Source: Novosphingobium sp.
GTDB taxonomy: Bacteria; Pseudomonadota; Alphaproteobacteria; Sphingomonadales; Sphingomonadaceae
NCBI GenBank assembly: GCA_023266625.1
Contig: JAHFPT010000033.1
Coordinates: 1 to 39,537, forward strand
Length of the DNA stretch: 39,537 nucleotides
Reading direction: 5' to 3'
Shown: one piece after another, positions 17,129 through 25,542 of the stretch
Numbering within the stretch: the stretch's first letter is position 1
Layout: each line of letters starts with the position of its first letter
The notes under the pieces: model-generated
Told to the model about the DNA's origin: nothing
Database searches by the model: none
Seen by the model: the letters and a program-made list of their open reading frames with translations, nothing else
Position numbers and translations under genes: made by a program

Positions 17129-17980
17129 ATGAACGGTCTCATGCTCGATTGCCATGCCCATATCATATCGGGCGATCGCGAAAAATTTCCTCCTGCCCAC
17201 CTTGGCAACGACAAGATCGACCAGCTCATTGACAATGCCTTCGATTCAGAACGGCTGATTGGCGCAATGGATGATCAGGGTGTTGATCGCGCTCTGGTCG
17301 TCCAGCGCGGACAAATTTATGGCTTTGACAACAGCTATGTCTGCACGGCCGCACAGGCCAGCTGCGGACGGTTTCTAGCGGTTTGCAACATCAACGGACG
17401 CGACCCAGGCAATCTTGAACAGGCACGCATTTGCCAGGCAGAGGGCGCTGCCGGATATCGCTTGATGGGCCGACCGGATGAAATCGGATTTGACTGGCTC
17501 GACGGCCCCGATTGTCAGCCGTTCTGGCGCTGGCTGGCCGACGAAGGCGCGGTGATATGCGTTCATCTGTTTCCGAGCAATCGTGACGAGGGACTGGCCC
17601 GGCTGGCGGAACTGCTTGCGAAATATCCGGTTCATCACCTGGTGATCGACCATCTGGCTAACGGCCCGATTACCAGCGAGAGCGAAGTCGGCATAGACGA
17701 TGCGCTCAAGCGGCTGGCTGACAATGCGAATGTGGCGCTCAAATTCACCGCTATCCCGCTGAACAGTCTGGCCGAGCAAGGCATTGACGCAGCTGCGGTG
17801 CTGGCGCGGTATATCGCATTATTCGGCGCGGATCGCTTGCTGTGGGGGTCGGATATTACCCAGTCGGCGGGAACATACGCCAATATGGCAGACTTAGCCC
17901 GCAGGGCGGTCGCCGGGTTTGATACCGACACAAGGGCAATGCTCCTCCACGACAATGCCGTGCGGATTTACGGAATCTGA
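17129..17980 (+). CDS. Amidohydrolase-2 family hydrolase (LigI-like TIM barrel)
   Basis: 283 aa from the ATG at 17129 with AAGGGG six bases before it; an ATG at 17114 is in frame but lacks a signal. Metal-site residues of amidohydrolase family 2 are present: DCHAHI (HxH) near the start, VHLF on a later strand, VIDHLANG, and WGSDI near the end. The family includes 2-pyrone-4,6-dicarboxylate hydrolase LigI, decarboxylases such as gamma-resorcylate decarboxylase, and lactonases. In a protocatechuate-type route the LigI step (pyrone opening to 4-oxalomesaconate) precedes LigJ, so a lactone hydrolase role is plausible but unproven. It is expressed from a promoter nearly identical to that of sulfatase 1. 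It converges with the small membrane protein gene at 17993. Confidence 0.75.
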   Translation: MNGLMLDCHAHIISGDREKFPPAHLGNDKIDQLIDNAFDSERLIGAMDDQGVDRALVVQRGQIYGFDNSYVCTAAQASCGRFLAVCNINGRDPGNLEQARICQAEGAAGYRLMGRPDEIGFDWLDGPDCQPFWRWLADEGAVICVHLFPSNRDEGLARLAELLAKYPVHHLVIDHLANGPITSESEVGIDDALKRLADNANVALKFTAIPLNSLAEQGIDAAAVLARYIALFGADRLLWGSDITQSAGTYANMADLARRAVAGFDTDTRAMLLHDNAVRIYGI

Positions 17981-17992
17981 TCCTGACGAATA

Positions 17993-18175
17993 CTATTTCG
18001 CTGGCGGCTTGGGCGCATAGAGCGGAGCGCCAGGTGGCGCGAGGACCGACAGGCTGCTCCAGGGCATGGCCCATTGGCGCACCATCAAAACGAGCCAGCC
18101 GGTCGAGATGATGCCGAGGATGAGTGCAGTGACCCCCAGCAAGGTGAAGGCATATCGCGTTGGTCTTCCCCTCAT
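17993..18175 (-). CDS. Small single-helix membrane protein
   Basis: 60 aa with one hydrophobic helix (about residues 9-31) and a Pro/Ala-rich tail. Its ATG overlaps the stop of the upstream DoxX-like gene as ATGA, good evidence that the frame is translated. I do not recognise a family. A small partner of the DoxX-like protein is an inference from the coupling. Confidence 0.6.
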   Translation of the reverse strand: MRGRPTRYAFTLLGVTALILGIISTGWLVLMVRQWAMPWSSLSVLAPPGAPLYAPKPPAK

Positions 18176-18663
18176 AGCGGCTTCGCCTTCGCCTCAGCCG
18201 CCAGCATGGGGCGATAGTGATCGAAATAGGCAAACATGAGATAGGCCTGCATGACCAGCACATCGCCGCCGAAGAAGACCATGTCCAAAACTTTGGACCA
18301 CATGAATGCGCCTGAAACGTCGCCGCCAACCCAGGCGGCAAAATCACCCAGAATCATCGCATCGAGCACAAACGTCGCTACCGCAACCGGAAAGGCCACA
18401 ACCAGCATCAGTGGTACATAACGGTTAAACAGTAGCGCGAATCCGGTCAGCAGTTCGATCAGCTTGGCACTGGTGAACATCCATCCGGTTGCGATCATCG
18501 CATCCAGCACGGCATGTTTGCCCGGGCCGGCCGGAACATCGAAGAAATTGGGGAACGGCAGAATCTTGAACCACCAGTTGATGCCGCCGAGCAGATATTG
18601 GACGCCCAGCAGAATGCGGACCCAAAAGATCAGCCGGGCATGAAAAACGTCATACCGAATCAT
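18172..18663 (-). CDS. DoxX-like inner membrane protein (second copy)
   Basis: 163 aa from the ATG at 18663, preceded by AGGAG; an in-frame GTG at 18681 lies upstream of that signal and is rejected. It has four helices: an N-terminal WVRILLGVQYLLGGINWW, an IELLTGFALLFNRYVPL segment, a central FPVAVATFVLDAM and a C-terminal LMFAYFDHY. It is about the same length as the protein at 9553 and shares the order GxE/LTG, NRxVPL and FPVA, so the two are distant paralogues. Function unknown; DoxX proteins are associated with redox complexes in the membrane. It is in an operon with the 60-aa protein. Confidence 0.7.
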   Translation of the reverse strand: MIRYDVFHARLIFWVRILLGVQYLLGGINWWFKILPFPNFFDVPAGPGKHAVLDAMIATGWMFTSAKLIELLTGFALLFNRYVPLMLVVAFPVAVATFVLDAMILGDFAAWVGGDVSGAFMWSKVLDMVFFGGDVLVMQAYLMFAYFDHYRPMLAAEAKAKPL

Positions 18664-18771
18664 CCACCCGCTCCTAATCACCAGGCGTCATGCTTAGATG
18701 ATTTTGCATATTATGTGTACGGCGCGCAAGTCATCCCGTGGCCCCAAAAAGCGAACGCAAGCGGTTTTCGT

Positions 18772-19437
18772 CTACAATCCTCTGTCGCGCAGGACTTCGA
18801 TCACCGCATCCTCGAAAGCCTTGCGCCGGTTAGCGCGGACGTTGAGCAAATCGCGCATGCGGTGAGCCGCCAGCGCCTCGATCAGATCGGCCTTGTTGAC
18901 AATATTCCGTTCCGGCGATTCGCGCCTGGGGAGTGGAACCAGCGACCGATAGCGATCAGTCAGCCCCCAATAGCGCATCGCTTCCCGAACCATGATTTTC
19001 TGCGGCGAAAGATCAAAAATCTTCAAGTGAAACTGCTGATGCTTGTCCCACCAGACTGCACGGTTCCCGTCGTTCAGCAACTGTTCCAGCTCTTCAGCCC
19101 GCCGCCTCAAATCGGCCAATTCGTCTTTGCTCGGCCAGCGGATGGACGGAAGCAACTCATCCTCAACGATGTCACGCAGGCGAAAATATTGTCTGGCCTC
19201 ATCTGCCGAAAAGCGGGCGACGAAGAAGCCGCGATTGGGATCGTGTTCGACAATACCTTCCGCAGAGAGCAGTTTGAGCGCCTCACGCACCGGAACACGG
19301 CTGGCCTCGAACTGGTCCGCCAGCTCGGTCTGACCCAGTCGCATCCCCGGAGCAAAGTTGCCGCAAGCGATGAGCGTACGCAGCTTCGCAGCGATCATCG
19401 AAGGAACTGCGTCTGTCGCGCCTGGCTTCGCATTCAT
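18772..19437 (-). CDS. GntR-family transcriptional regulator, FCD subfamily
   Basis: 221 aa from the ATG at 19437 (AAAGAG upstream; a TTG six bases earlier is less likely). The N-terminal winged helix contains LGQTELADQFEASRVPVREAL and EGIVEHDPNRGFFVARFS, the standard GntR DNA-binding pattern. The helical FCD ligand domain follows, with the metal/ligand residues visible in WWDKHQQFHLKIFD (Asp, His). FCD regulators usually bind carboxylic acids and repress catabolic genes until the inducer appears. It is the only regulator in the accessory region, so it is the best candidate for the shared promoter motifs. It lies downstream of the flavin monooxygenase gene, on the same strand. Confidence 0.9.
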   Translation of the reverse strand: MNAKPGATDAVPSMIAAKLRTLIACGNFAPGMRLGQTELADQFEASRVPVREALKLLSAEGIVEHDPNRGFFVARFSADEARQYFRLRDIVEDELLPSIRWPSKDELADLRRRAEELEQLLNDGNRAVWWDKHQQFHLKIFDLSPQKIMVREAMRYWGLTDRYRSLVPLPRRESPERNIVNKADLIEALAAHRMRDLLNVRANRRKAFEDAVIEVLRDRGL

Positions 19438-19583
19438 GCCCAAACTCTTTCCCCTGCACAGCGGCCCTGACCCGGCACCGCACCCGATCTGTAATAAAAT
19501 CGTATGTGCAATGCAGATGGCCCGAATACAAGCAGCATTACCCTATGGCGCGGCGAGGGCACGCACAGAAATCGCTCGGCTCG

Positions 19584-20798
19584 TTATTTCTTCCCACGCA
19601 GTGCAAATTCCGAGGGTTTGAGCCCGGCAGCAGCGCGCCCATATTGCGACATCGCACTGTCCCAAGTGAAGGCAAAATGCTGTGCAGAGCTGTTCGCGTC
19701 GCGCCACACACGCTGGATGACATTGCCATCGTAGATTCCGGTTCCACCCGATGCCTCGAATATGCGGGTCGTGGCATAGCGTGCCCTTTGCGCCGCCCAA
19801 GCCCAATCACGCGGAATCTGCGCCCGCTCCAATGCACTGATGTCCGACGGCTCCTTCGCATTGTCGATCATTTCGGCATCGCGCACAACCAGTGCCAGCG
19901 CCGCATCGACATCGGCCGAGGCTTCGGCGATGCGCGCATAAGTGGCTGACTGTGCGCCTATCTCCGCATCGCTCGCATCTGCAAGTTTCCGGCCCAATTG
20001 ATCGGCGAATGCCTTGACCGCTCCCCGGGCCATGCCGATCGGCGCCCCGATGATCGAAAACGGTGCGATGTCGGCAAACGGCATGCGATAGATCGCTCGA
20101 TTGTGAGCCTGGGCACCGGGCGAATTGCCGCCGAGCATTTCCGCCAGCGATACCGAGCGATGCTGCGGGATAAAGGCATTGTCGATCCTGATAGTCCGGC
20201 TGCCGGTGCCGCGCATACCAACTGTGAACCAGTCATCGACCACTTCAATATCGGCCTTGGGAATGACGAAGAAACGGGGCTCGAAACTGCCGTCGCTCAA
20301 GGTGATACCATTGCCGACTATCACCCAGTCGGCGAAATCGATTCCCGAACAGAACGCCCCTTGCCCCTCGGTCAGCCGGTATCCGCCATCGACTGTTTCG
20401 GTCTTGCCGCCCAGCCGGAACACGGTGGCGATCAGCGCATCGCGATCAGCAAACACTTCCTGCTGCGCAGCGGCCGGGAACAGATTGAGCAGCCAGCTAT
20501 GTCCGGCCAGCACACCATAGACCCAGCCCGTCGAACCGCAGACCGCAGCGAATTCGGCTGTCACCCGCACCAGATCGGCAAAGCCCAGTTCGCTTCCACC
20601 TAGCGCCAAGGGTGTGACAATGTTGAACAGGCCGGTCGATTTGATTTCATCAATCGTCTGCTGCGGCACACGGCGGTCACTATCGACCGCACTTGCGCGT
20701 CCGGCAATCGCTGGCAGCAATGCCCGGACCCGCTGAAGCGCTTGGGCGCTATCAGCAATCACGGGCCGGTCTTCAACAGACTTTGCTTGGGTCGCCAT
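19584..20798 (-). CDS. Acyl-CoA-dehydrogenase-fold flavin monooxygenase (HsaA/HpaH-C2 type)
   Basis: 404 aa; the ATG at 20798 is preceded by GGAAGGGA. The order of segments fits group D flavin-dependent monooxygenases of the acyl-CoA dehydrogenase fold (HsaA, the C2 component of 4-hydroxyphenylacetate hydroxylase): RVPQQTIDEIKSTGLFNI, then GGSELGFADLVRV, GSTGWVYGVLAGHSWLL, TVGMRGTGSRTIRI, and the C-terminal EASGGTGIYDGNVIQRVWRD. Such enzymes use reduced flavin and oxygen to hydroxylate phenols; the flavin reductase is a separate protein, and none is seen here. A phenol hydroxylation that prepares the ring for the LigB-type dioxygenase would fit. It follows the BNR gene by 15 bases in the same operon. 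Confidence 0.8.
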   Translation of the reverse strand: MATQAKSVEDRPVIADSAQALQRVRALLPAIAGRASAVDSDRRVPQQTIDEIKSTGLFNIVTPLALGGSELGFADLVRVTAEFAAVCGSTGWVYGVLAGHSWLLNLFPAAAQQEVFADRDALIATVFRLGGKTETVDGGYRLTEGQGAFCSGIDFADWVIVGNGITLSDGSFEPRFFVIPKADIEVVDDWFTVGMRGTGSRTIRIDNAFIPQHRSVSLAEMLGGNSPGAQAHNRAIYRMPFADIAPFSIIGAPIGMARGAVKAFADQLGRKLADASDAEIGAQSATYARIAEASADVDAALALVVRDAEMIDNAKEPSDISALERAQIPRDWAWAAQRARYATTRIFEASGGTGIYDGNVIQRVWRDANSSAQHFAFTWDSAMSQYGRAAAGLKPSEFALRGKK

Positions 20799-20813
20799 GG
20801 TCAGTCCCTTCCG

Positions 20814-21965
20814 TCAATTGGTCGCAGCGACCTTGGTCTTGCGAAGTTCTTCCTCGATTTCCGCCCGGCGCTCGTCAGTCAGGAACCATCGATAATGCCC
20901 GCCCTTGGAGATGGGAGGCAGCCTGTCGGCAAGCAGGGACCAGTTTTCCCCGCAATCGTCGCTGTGAAACACCTCGCCAGTGGCAGTGCCGGCATAGAGG
21001 CTGAATTGCCCGCCCTGGCGGACATGCATGCCCATCGCCTCGATATTTCCGACGATCTTGGGCAAACCATTGGCCAGTGAACGCCAGTTCATGCCGTCAT
21101 CCCCGCTATACAGCACAGTCGGGTCCGCCATTGGAACATCCTGATCGCGCCACAGACGCGGCGGGTTTCTGGGGCCGCCGATAATCAGGCCGCTGTCATT
21201 GCGCGGATCGCGGAACATCGCGTCAGGATAGCCGATCCGGTCTTCGCGCGTGGTCAGATGGCTCCACTTTCCATGGTTGCAGCGATAGAGTCCCTCGCCG
21301 CCGTCCATGACAAAATCGTCGGGATCGGATGGCTTGAACGCCACCCGGTGATTGTCATTGTAGAAGAAATCCTCGTCAGACTCATATCCCGACACTTCCA
21401 TCCAGCTCTGCCCGGCATCTTCCGATTTGAGCAGCGCACCCTGCTCGATGCAGAGATAGATATGATCTGGACGCGCAGGGTGAAAGGCGATGTTCTTGAC
21501 ATGCGCGACATGCGGCGGCGGCGGGAAGGTCCATTTGTCGGTCCCGCTCACCTTCAGCATCTGCGGACAGGCAATCCAGTTCTGACCCAAGTCGTCAGAA
21601 CGATAGAGCATCGGCGGCTCGGTCCCGAGCCACAGCCGCACGCCTTGCTCGTGCCGTTGCGCTTCCAGGCAATAGATGTGACGGCTTTGCAGGCCTGAGC
21701 CGCCGGCTTCCCAGCTCGCTCCCAGATCCCGGCTGACCCACAGTCCGGCATCATAGTGCCCGCCGGCAAAGATCAGGCCTGACTCAGGTTCGTGGAGCAA
21801 GGCACTGATATGATAATCGACCAGATGCTGCCCGGTGCGGGACCATTGCTCGCCTTCCTCACGTTCAAATATTTGCACGCCGTGAAGCGTGGCGACCAGC
21901 AAGCGCTTCGCCGGACCGGTCCCGGTCGTGGTAACACCGCCATTGCAAGAGAGTAGCGCCAGCAT
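20814..21965 (-). CDS. BNR/Asp-box repeat beta-propeller protein
   Basis: 383 aa. At least five Asp-box (SxDxGxxW) segments are visible: SRDLGASW, SDDLGQNW, SEDAGQSW, SGDDGMNW and SDDCGENW, in order along the chain. This indicates a multi-blade propeller of the sialidase/Vps10/photosystem-assembly superfamily. I see no sialidase Arg triad and no convincing signal peptide, although the first ~10 residues are hydrophobic. It may bind a metabolite or protein, or be a hydrolase or lactonase; function is unknown. An AGAGGA sequence precedes the ATG. It is the first gene of the operon with the flavin monooxygenase and is divergent from the LigJ-like operon. Confidence 0.7.
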   Translation of the reverse strand: MLALLSCNGGVTTTGTGPAKRLLVATLHGVQIFEREEGEQWSRTGQHLVDYHISALLHEPESGLIFAGGHYDAGLWVSRDLGASWEAGGSGLQSRHIYCLEAQRHEQGVRLWLGTEPPMLYRSDDLGQNWIACPQMLKVSGTDKWTFPPPPHVAHVKNIAFHPARPDHIYLCIEQGALLKSEDAGQSWMEVSGYESDEDFFYNDNHRVAFKPSDPDDFVMDGGEGLYRCNHGKWSHLTTREDRIGYPDAMFRDPRNDSGLIIGGPRNPPRLWRDQDVPMADPTVLYSGDDGMNWRSLANGLPKIVGNIEAMGMHVRQGGQFSLYAGTATGEVFHSDDCGENWSLLADRLPPISKGGHYRWFLTDERRAEIEEELRKTKVAATN

Positions 21966-22037
21966 TGCAATCTATCCTCTACAGCAGCGAAACCACAGGC
22001 AGTTCGCGCATTGCCCGTCACCACGCCGACTCATCCG

Positions 22038-22074
22038 TTGACCTGAATAACAGGATTGTTATACGGTTCCGTAT
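22038..22074 (+). promoter_or_regulatory. Promoter with overlapping inverted repeat before the LigJ-like operon
   Basis: TTGACC at 22038-22043, a 16-base spacer and TATACG at 22060-22065 form a plausible promoter. The inverted repeat ATACGG-TT-CCGTAT (22061-22074) overlaps the -10 region, as a repressor site would. The core recurs at 17012-17028. Confidence 0.5.
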
Positions 22075-22099
22075 TCTATTTGGCGGAGGGAATCAAGAC

Positions 22100-23149
22100 G
22101 TGGCTGCAAGCGGAGCTTTGAATGATGGTGGCCGCATCCTCATCATCGACTGCCATGGCCATGTCAGTGCGCCCGATGCGCTGTGGGTCTACAAGTCCCT
22201 TCTATTGTCTCACCGGGGGGAACACGGTCGGCGCTTCCCGGAGGTTTCCGACGACGAAATCCTGTATGCCGCCAACAAGAAGGAGATGGCTCCCTGCGGC
22301 CACCTCGACATGCTCGACCGGGCCGGAACGCATATGCAGCTGCTGTCGCCGCGTCCCTTCCAGCAGATGCATTCGGAGAAGCCCGGCAAGCTGGTCCACT
22401 GGTTCACCGAGGAAACAAACAATATCATTGCCCGGACAGTGAAACTGTTGCCGGAGCGATTCTTTGGCGTCGCCGGACTGCCGCAAGTGGCGGGCGACCC
22501 GATTACGGATGCGCTGCCCGAACTGGAGCGGGCGATCAAGACTCTGGGCTTCAAGGGCTGCCTGCTCAACCCTGACCCGTTCGAGAACCGGCCCGGCACC
22601 GAACCGCCAGCGATGGGTGACCGTTACTGGTATCCGCTGTACGAGAAGCTGTGCGAACTGGATGTGCCTGCCCATATCCATAGCGCGAGTTCGCATTCCG
22701 AACGCGTCCCCTACACACTCAATTTCCTGCTCGATGAAACGACTGCGGTCTACGGGTTGCTGCATAGTGACGTGTTCAAGGATTTTCCGGCGCTGAAAAT
22801 CGTCGTCAGCCACGGCGGCGGCGCGATTCCCTATCATGCAGGACGCTTCCACGCCTCCGCACTGCGCCGCGGCGAGAATTTTTACGATCAGTTGCGCCAG
22901 CTCTATTTCGACACCGTCCTCTACAACGAGGAATCGCTGCGGCTGCTGATCAAGACCGTAGGGGTCGACAATTGCTTGTTCGGGGCGGAATGCCCCGGTG
23001 TCGGTTCGGCGGTCGATCCGGAAACCGGCCATACGTTGGATCACATCGCTCCCTTCATCCAGAGCTTCGACTGGCTGAGCGATGCCGAGAAGGCCAAGAT
23101 CCTGTCGGGCAATGCGATCCGCGTCTTCAAGCTGGAAGGCACCGGCTGA
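22100..23149 (+). CDS. ligJ: 4-oxalomesaconate hydratase-like amidohydrolase (LigJ-like)
   Basis: 349 aa from a GTG at 22100 with GGAGGG eight bases before it; the reading frame is open to 21965 but has no start signal there. LigJ of the protocatechuate 4,5-cleavage pathway has the same landmarks: an opening IIDCHGH, PEVSDDEI, LLNPDP, DRYWYPLYEKLCELDVPAHIH, SHGGGAIPYHAGRF, and a C-terminal VDPETGHTLDH with SDAEKAKI. The zinc-ligand HxH and later His residues are retained. LigJ adds water to 4-oxalomesaconate to give 4-carboxy-4-hydroxy-2-oxoadipate, the LigK substrate. The stop codon overlaps the ATG of the dioxygenase gene (TGATG). A variant activity on another oxo-acid is possible. Confidence 0.8.
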   Translation: MAASGALNDGGRILIIDCHGHVSAPDALWVYKSLLLSHRGEHGRRFPEVSDDEILYAANKKEMAPCGHLDMLDRAGTHMQLLSPRPFQQMHSEKPGKLVHWFTEETNNIIARTVKLLPERFFGVAGLPQVAGDPITDALPELERAIKTLGFKGCLLNPDPFENRPGTEPPAMGDRYWYPLYEKLCELDVPAHIHSASSHSERVPYTLNFLLDETTAVYGLLHSDVFKDFPALKIVVSHGGGAIPYHAGRFHASALRRGENFYDQLRQLYFDTVLYNEESLRLLIKTVGVDNCLFGAECPGVGSAVDPETGHTLDHIAPFIQSFDWLSDAEKAKILSGNAIRVFKLEGTG

Positions 23150-24141
23150 TGGCAGAGATCGTCCTGGGCATCGGCACCAGCCATGGCCCGATGCTGGTCA
23201 CCGACACCAGCCAGTGGGCAGGACGCCTGGCCTTTGACCAGAGCGTCCGGCACGCCTGGCGCGGCGGGTCATGGAGCTATGACCAGCTTGTTACCGAGCG
23301 TGCGGACCAGAACTTTGCGGCCCGGATCACCTCCGATGCAATGATCGCCCATTCGCAGCGTTGTACGCATGCGCTCGACCGGCTTGCCGAGATTTTCGAG
23401 GAAGCAAAAATCGACGTCGCCGTCATCTTCGGCAACGATCAGATGGAAATCTTTGACGAGCGCCTGATCCCGGCATTCGGCGTATTTTTCGGCGAGACCA
23501 TCACCAATTATGAATTCACGCCCGAACGCATGGCCAAACTTCCACCAGGCGTCGGCGTATCGCTTCCGGGATACATCCCCCTGGGCGGGGCCGAATATGC
23601 CGGGCATCCCGAACTGGCGCGCAGCATCATTGATCAGGCCATGGCAGATGAATTCGATGTGGCTGCGATGAAAGAACTGCCCAAGCCGGAAACGCCCCAT
23701 GCCTTCGGCTTTGTCTATCGCAGGATCATGCGGGACAGGCCCGTGCCCAGCGTGCCGTTGCTGATCAACACATTCTATCCGCCGAACCAGCCGAGCGTGA
23801 AGCGCTGCTACAACTTCGGAAAATCGGTACTGCGGGGAATCGAAAACTGGAAGAGTGATGCGCGCGTGGCTGTCCTCGCATCGGGAGGGCTGACCCATTT
23901 CGTCATCGACGAAACCATCGACCAGCTGTTCTTCAAGGCGATCGAAGAGCGCGGCATTGCCCGGCTCGCCGATCTGGGCGAAGCCGTGTTCCAGGACGGC
24001 ACTTCGGAACTGAAGAACTGGATCCCGCTGGCAGGAATGATGGCCGAGCTTGGCCTCGGCCATCAAATCATCGACTATGTGCCTTGCTATCGCAGCGAGG
24101 CTGGCACGGGCAACGCCATGGGCTTTGTTGTTTGGCAGTGA
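23149..24141 (+). CDS. Class III extradiol ring-cleavage dioxygenase, LigB family
   Basis: 330 aa, from an ATG overlapping the LigJ-like stop. The LigB-type iron ligand His is at position 12 in GTSHGP. NDQMEIF, NTFYPPNQP and SGGLTHF (His near 250) follow as in protocatechuate 4,5-dioxygenase beta chains and DesB/DesZ-like enzymes. These cleave catecholic rings beside the two hydroxyl groups using ferrous iron. No separate small (LigA-type) subunit is found, so it is likely a one-subunit or homodimeric enzyme. Its preferred ring (protocatechuate, gallate, a methylgallate or another catechol) is undetermined; the LigJ/LigK neighbours point to a carboxylated ring. It heads a run of three tightly packed enzyme genes. 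Confidence 0.85.
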   Translation: MAEIVLGIGTSHGPMLVTDTSQWAGRLAFDQSVRHAWRGGSWSYDQLVTERADQNFAARITSDAMIAHSQRCTHALDRLAEIFEEAKIDVAVIFGNDQMEIFDERLIPAFGVFFGETITNYEFTPERMAKLPPGVGVSLPGYIPLGGAEYAGHPELARSIIDQAMADEFDVAAMKELPKPETPHAFGFVYRRIMRDRPVPSVPLLINTFYPPNQPSVKRCYNFGKSVLRGIENWKSDARVAVLASGGLTHFVIDETIDQLFFKAIEERGIARLADLGEAVFQDGTSELKNWIPLAGMMAELGLGHQIIDYVPCYRSEAGTGNAMGFVVWQ

Positions 24142-24153
24142 AAGGGATTACCA

Positions 24154-24822
24154 ATGCCTGATACACCGGCGGCCTTGGTCGCCCGTTTGCGGAAGCTGGA
24201 CTGCTGCGCCGTTTCGGACGCTTTGGACCGGCTTGGGCTTAACGGTCAGGTTACCGGGCTGCCCCAGCAATCCGGGCATGGCCGGATCGCAGGCCACGCG
24301 GTGACCGTCCGCCTGGGCACCGGTGCGCCGCCGCCAGGCCCGCCACGACACCTCGGCACGAGTGCGATCGAACTATCGGGGCCGGACAATGTCATCGTTG
24401 TGGAACAGAAAACCGGCGTTGAGGCAGGTTGCTGGGGCGGGCTGCTGACCCTGGGTGCCCTGACACGCAAGGTCGCGGGCGTCATTGCCGACGGACCGGT
24501 GCGCGATATCGACGAAGCGCGCGCCTATGATTTTCCGATTTTCACCAACCAGACCACCAGCTTCACCGCGCGCGGCCGGGTGGTCGAAAAGGAGACAAAC
24601 GGCCCCATCACGATTGGCGATCTTGCCGTCAATCCGGGTGACTATGTCGTTGCCGACAGCAGCGCCTGTGTTTTCATCGCGCCGGACAACATCGAGCGCG
24701 TCCTCGCCGCCGCCGAGGAAATCGTGGCGCGCGAGGCGGCGATGGCCGAGGCAATCCGCTCCGGCATCGCCATCGGCGACGTCATGGGTGGCAATTACGA
24801 GCATATGCTGGAGAGCAGATGA
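24154..24822 (+). CDS. RraA/HMG-aldolase-fold protein, first of a tandem pair
   Basis: 222 aa; AAGGGA precedes the ATG. It has the RraA fold pattern (PF03737-type): AVSDALDRLGLNG at the start, GHAVTVRL, a GxWGGLLTLGAL segment, and ADGPVRDIDEARAYDFPIF with the Arg-Asp pair also used by LigK-type aldolases. The fold serves CHA/HMG aldolases, oxaloacetate decarboxylases, and the RNase E inhibitor RraA. In an operon with a ring-cleavage dioxygenase, a lyase or decarboxylase role is more likely than RNA control. Its substrate is unknown. It shares the ATGA overlap with the second copy. Confidence 0.75.
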   Translation: MPDTPAALVARLRKLDCCAVSDALDRLGLNGQVTGLPQQSGHGRIAGHAVTVRLGTGAPPPGPPRHLGTSAIELSGPDNVIVVEQKTGVEAGCWGGLLTLGALTRKVAGVIADGPVRDIDEARAYDFPIFTNQTTSFTARGRVVEKETNGPITIGDLAVNPGDYVVADSSACVFIAPDNIERVLAAAEEIVAREAAMAEAIRSGIAIGDVMGGNYEHMLESR

Positions 24823-25496
24823 CCATGGCTGACGACAAGATGGCTGGCGACAAGAATGTCGCCCGCGCAGCAAAGATGGAAACTGCCACGATCAGCGATG
24901 CGCTCGACCGGCTTGGGATTGCCGGACAGTGCTACCAGATCAAGGGCCGCGATCCCGGCTTTCGTCTGGCCGGGCGCGCCTTCACCATCCGCTGCGGCCC
25001 GAATTCGACTCCGCCCGGCACCGTCGGCGATTATATCGACGATGTTCCGGATGGCAGTGTGATCGTCATCGACAACGGCGGCCGCACCGACGCCACCATC
25101 TGGGGCGATATTCTGACCGAGATCGCGCACCGCCGGAAGCTGGCGGGGACAGTCATCGACGGCATCAGCCGTGACGTGCATCTTTGCCGGTCGCTCGGCT
25201 ATCCGGTATTCGCCAAGGATCACTGGATGCGCACCGGCAAGGACCGGGTTCAGGTCGAAGAAATCGGCGGCGTCGTAAACATTGGCGGAGCGCGCGTCGC
25301 GCCCGGCGACATATTGGTGGGCGACCCGGACGGTGTGCTGGTGATTCCACGCGAACATGAAGACGCGGTGCTGGCTTCGGCGGAGCAAATCCACACCGCC
25401 GAAGAACACATACGAAGCGCCGTCCGGGGCGGCATGCGGCTGGACGAGGCGCGCCAGCAACACAACTACCACCAGCTTCAGACGCGCGAAAAATGA
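24819..25496 (+). CDS. RraA/HMG-aldolase-fold protein, second of a tandem pair
   Basis: 225 aa; the ATG at 24819 overlaps the previous stop (ATGA), and a second ATG lies at 24825. The same fold as the preceding gene: TISDALDRLGIAGQCYQIKG, AFTIRCGPNS, TDATIWGDILTEIAHRRKL, and the Arg-Asp pair in VIDGISRDVH followed by LGYPVFAKD. A VGDPDGVLVIPREH segment near the end corresponds to the ADDDGV segment of LigK. The pair is too different to be a recent duplication. They may form a hetero-oligomer or act on two successive intermediates; this is inference. Confidence 0.75.
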   Translation: MTMADDKMAGDKNVARAAKMETATISDALDRLGIAGQCYQIKGRDPGFRLAGRAFTIRCGPNSTPPGTVGDYIDDVPDGSVIVIDNGGRTDATIWGDILTEIAHRRKLAGTVIDGISRDVHLCRSLGYPVFAKDHWMRTGKDRVQVEEIGGVVNIGGARVAPGDILVGDPDGVLVIPREHEDAVLASAEQIHTAEEHIRSAVRGGMRLDEARQQHNYHQLQTREK

Positions 25497-25542
25497 TTTC
25501 CCGAAGTCCTGAAGCGCGACCCCAACGGCAGGTGAACAATCG

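Noticed and set aside
18514..19470. 318-codon plus-strand frame
   Set aside because: Shadow of the GntR and DoxX-like genes.
21965..22099. Upstream extension of the LigJ-like reading frame
   Set aside because: No start signal there; the GTG at 22100 has GGAGGG and the downstream protein matches the length of LigJ.
22202..23044. 280-codon minus-strand frame
   Set aside because: Shadow of the LigJ-like gene; no recognisable domain.
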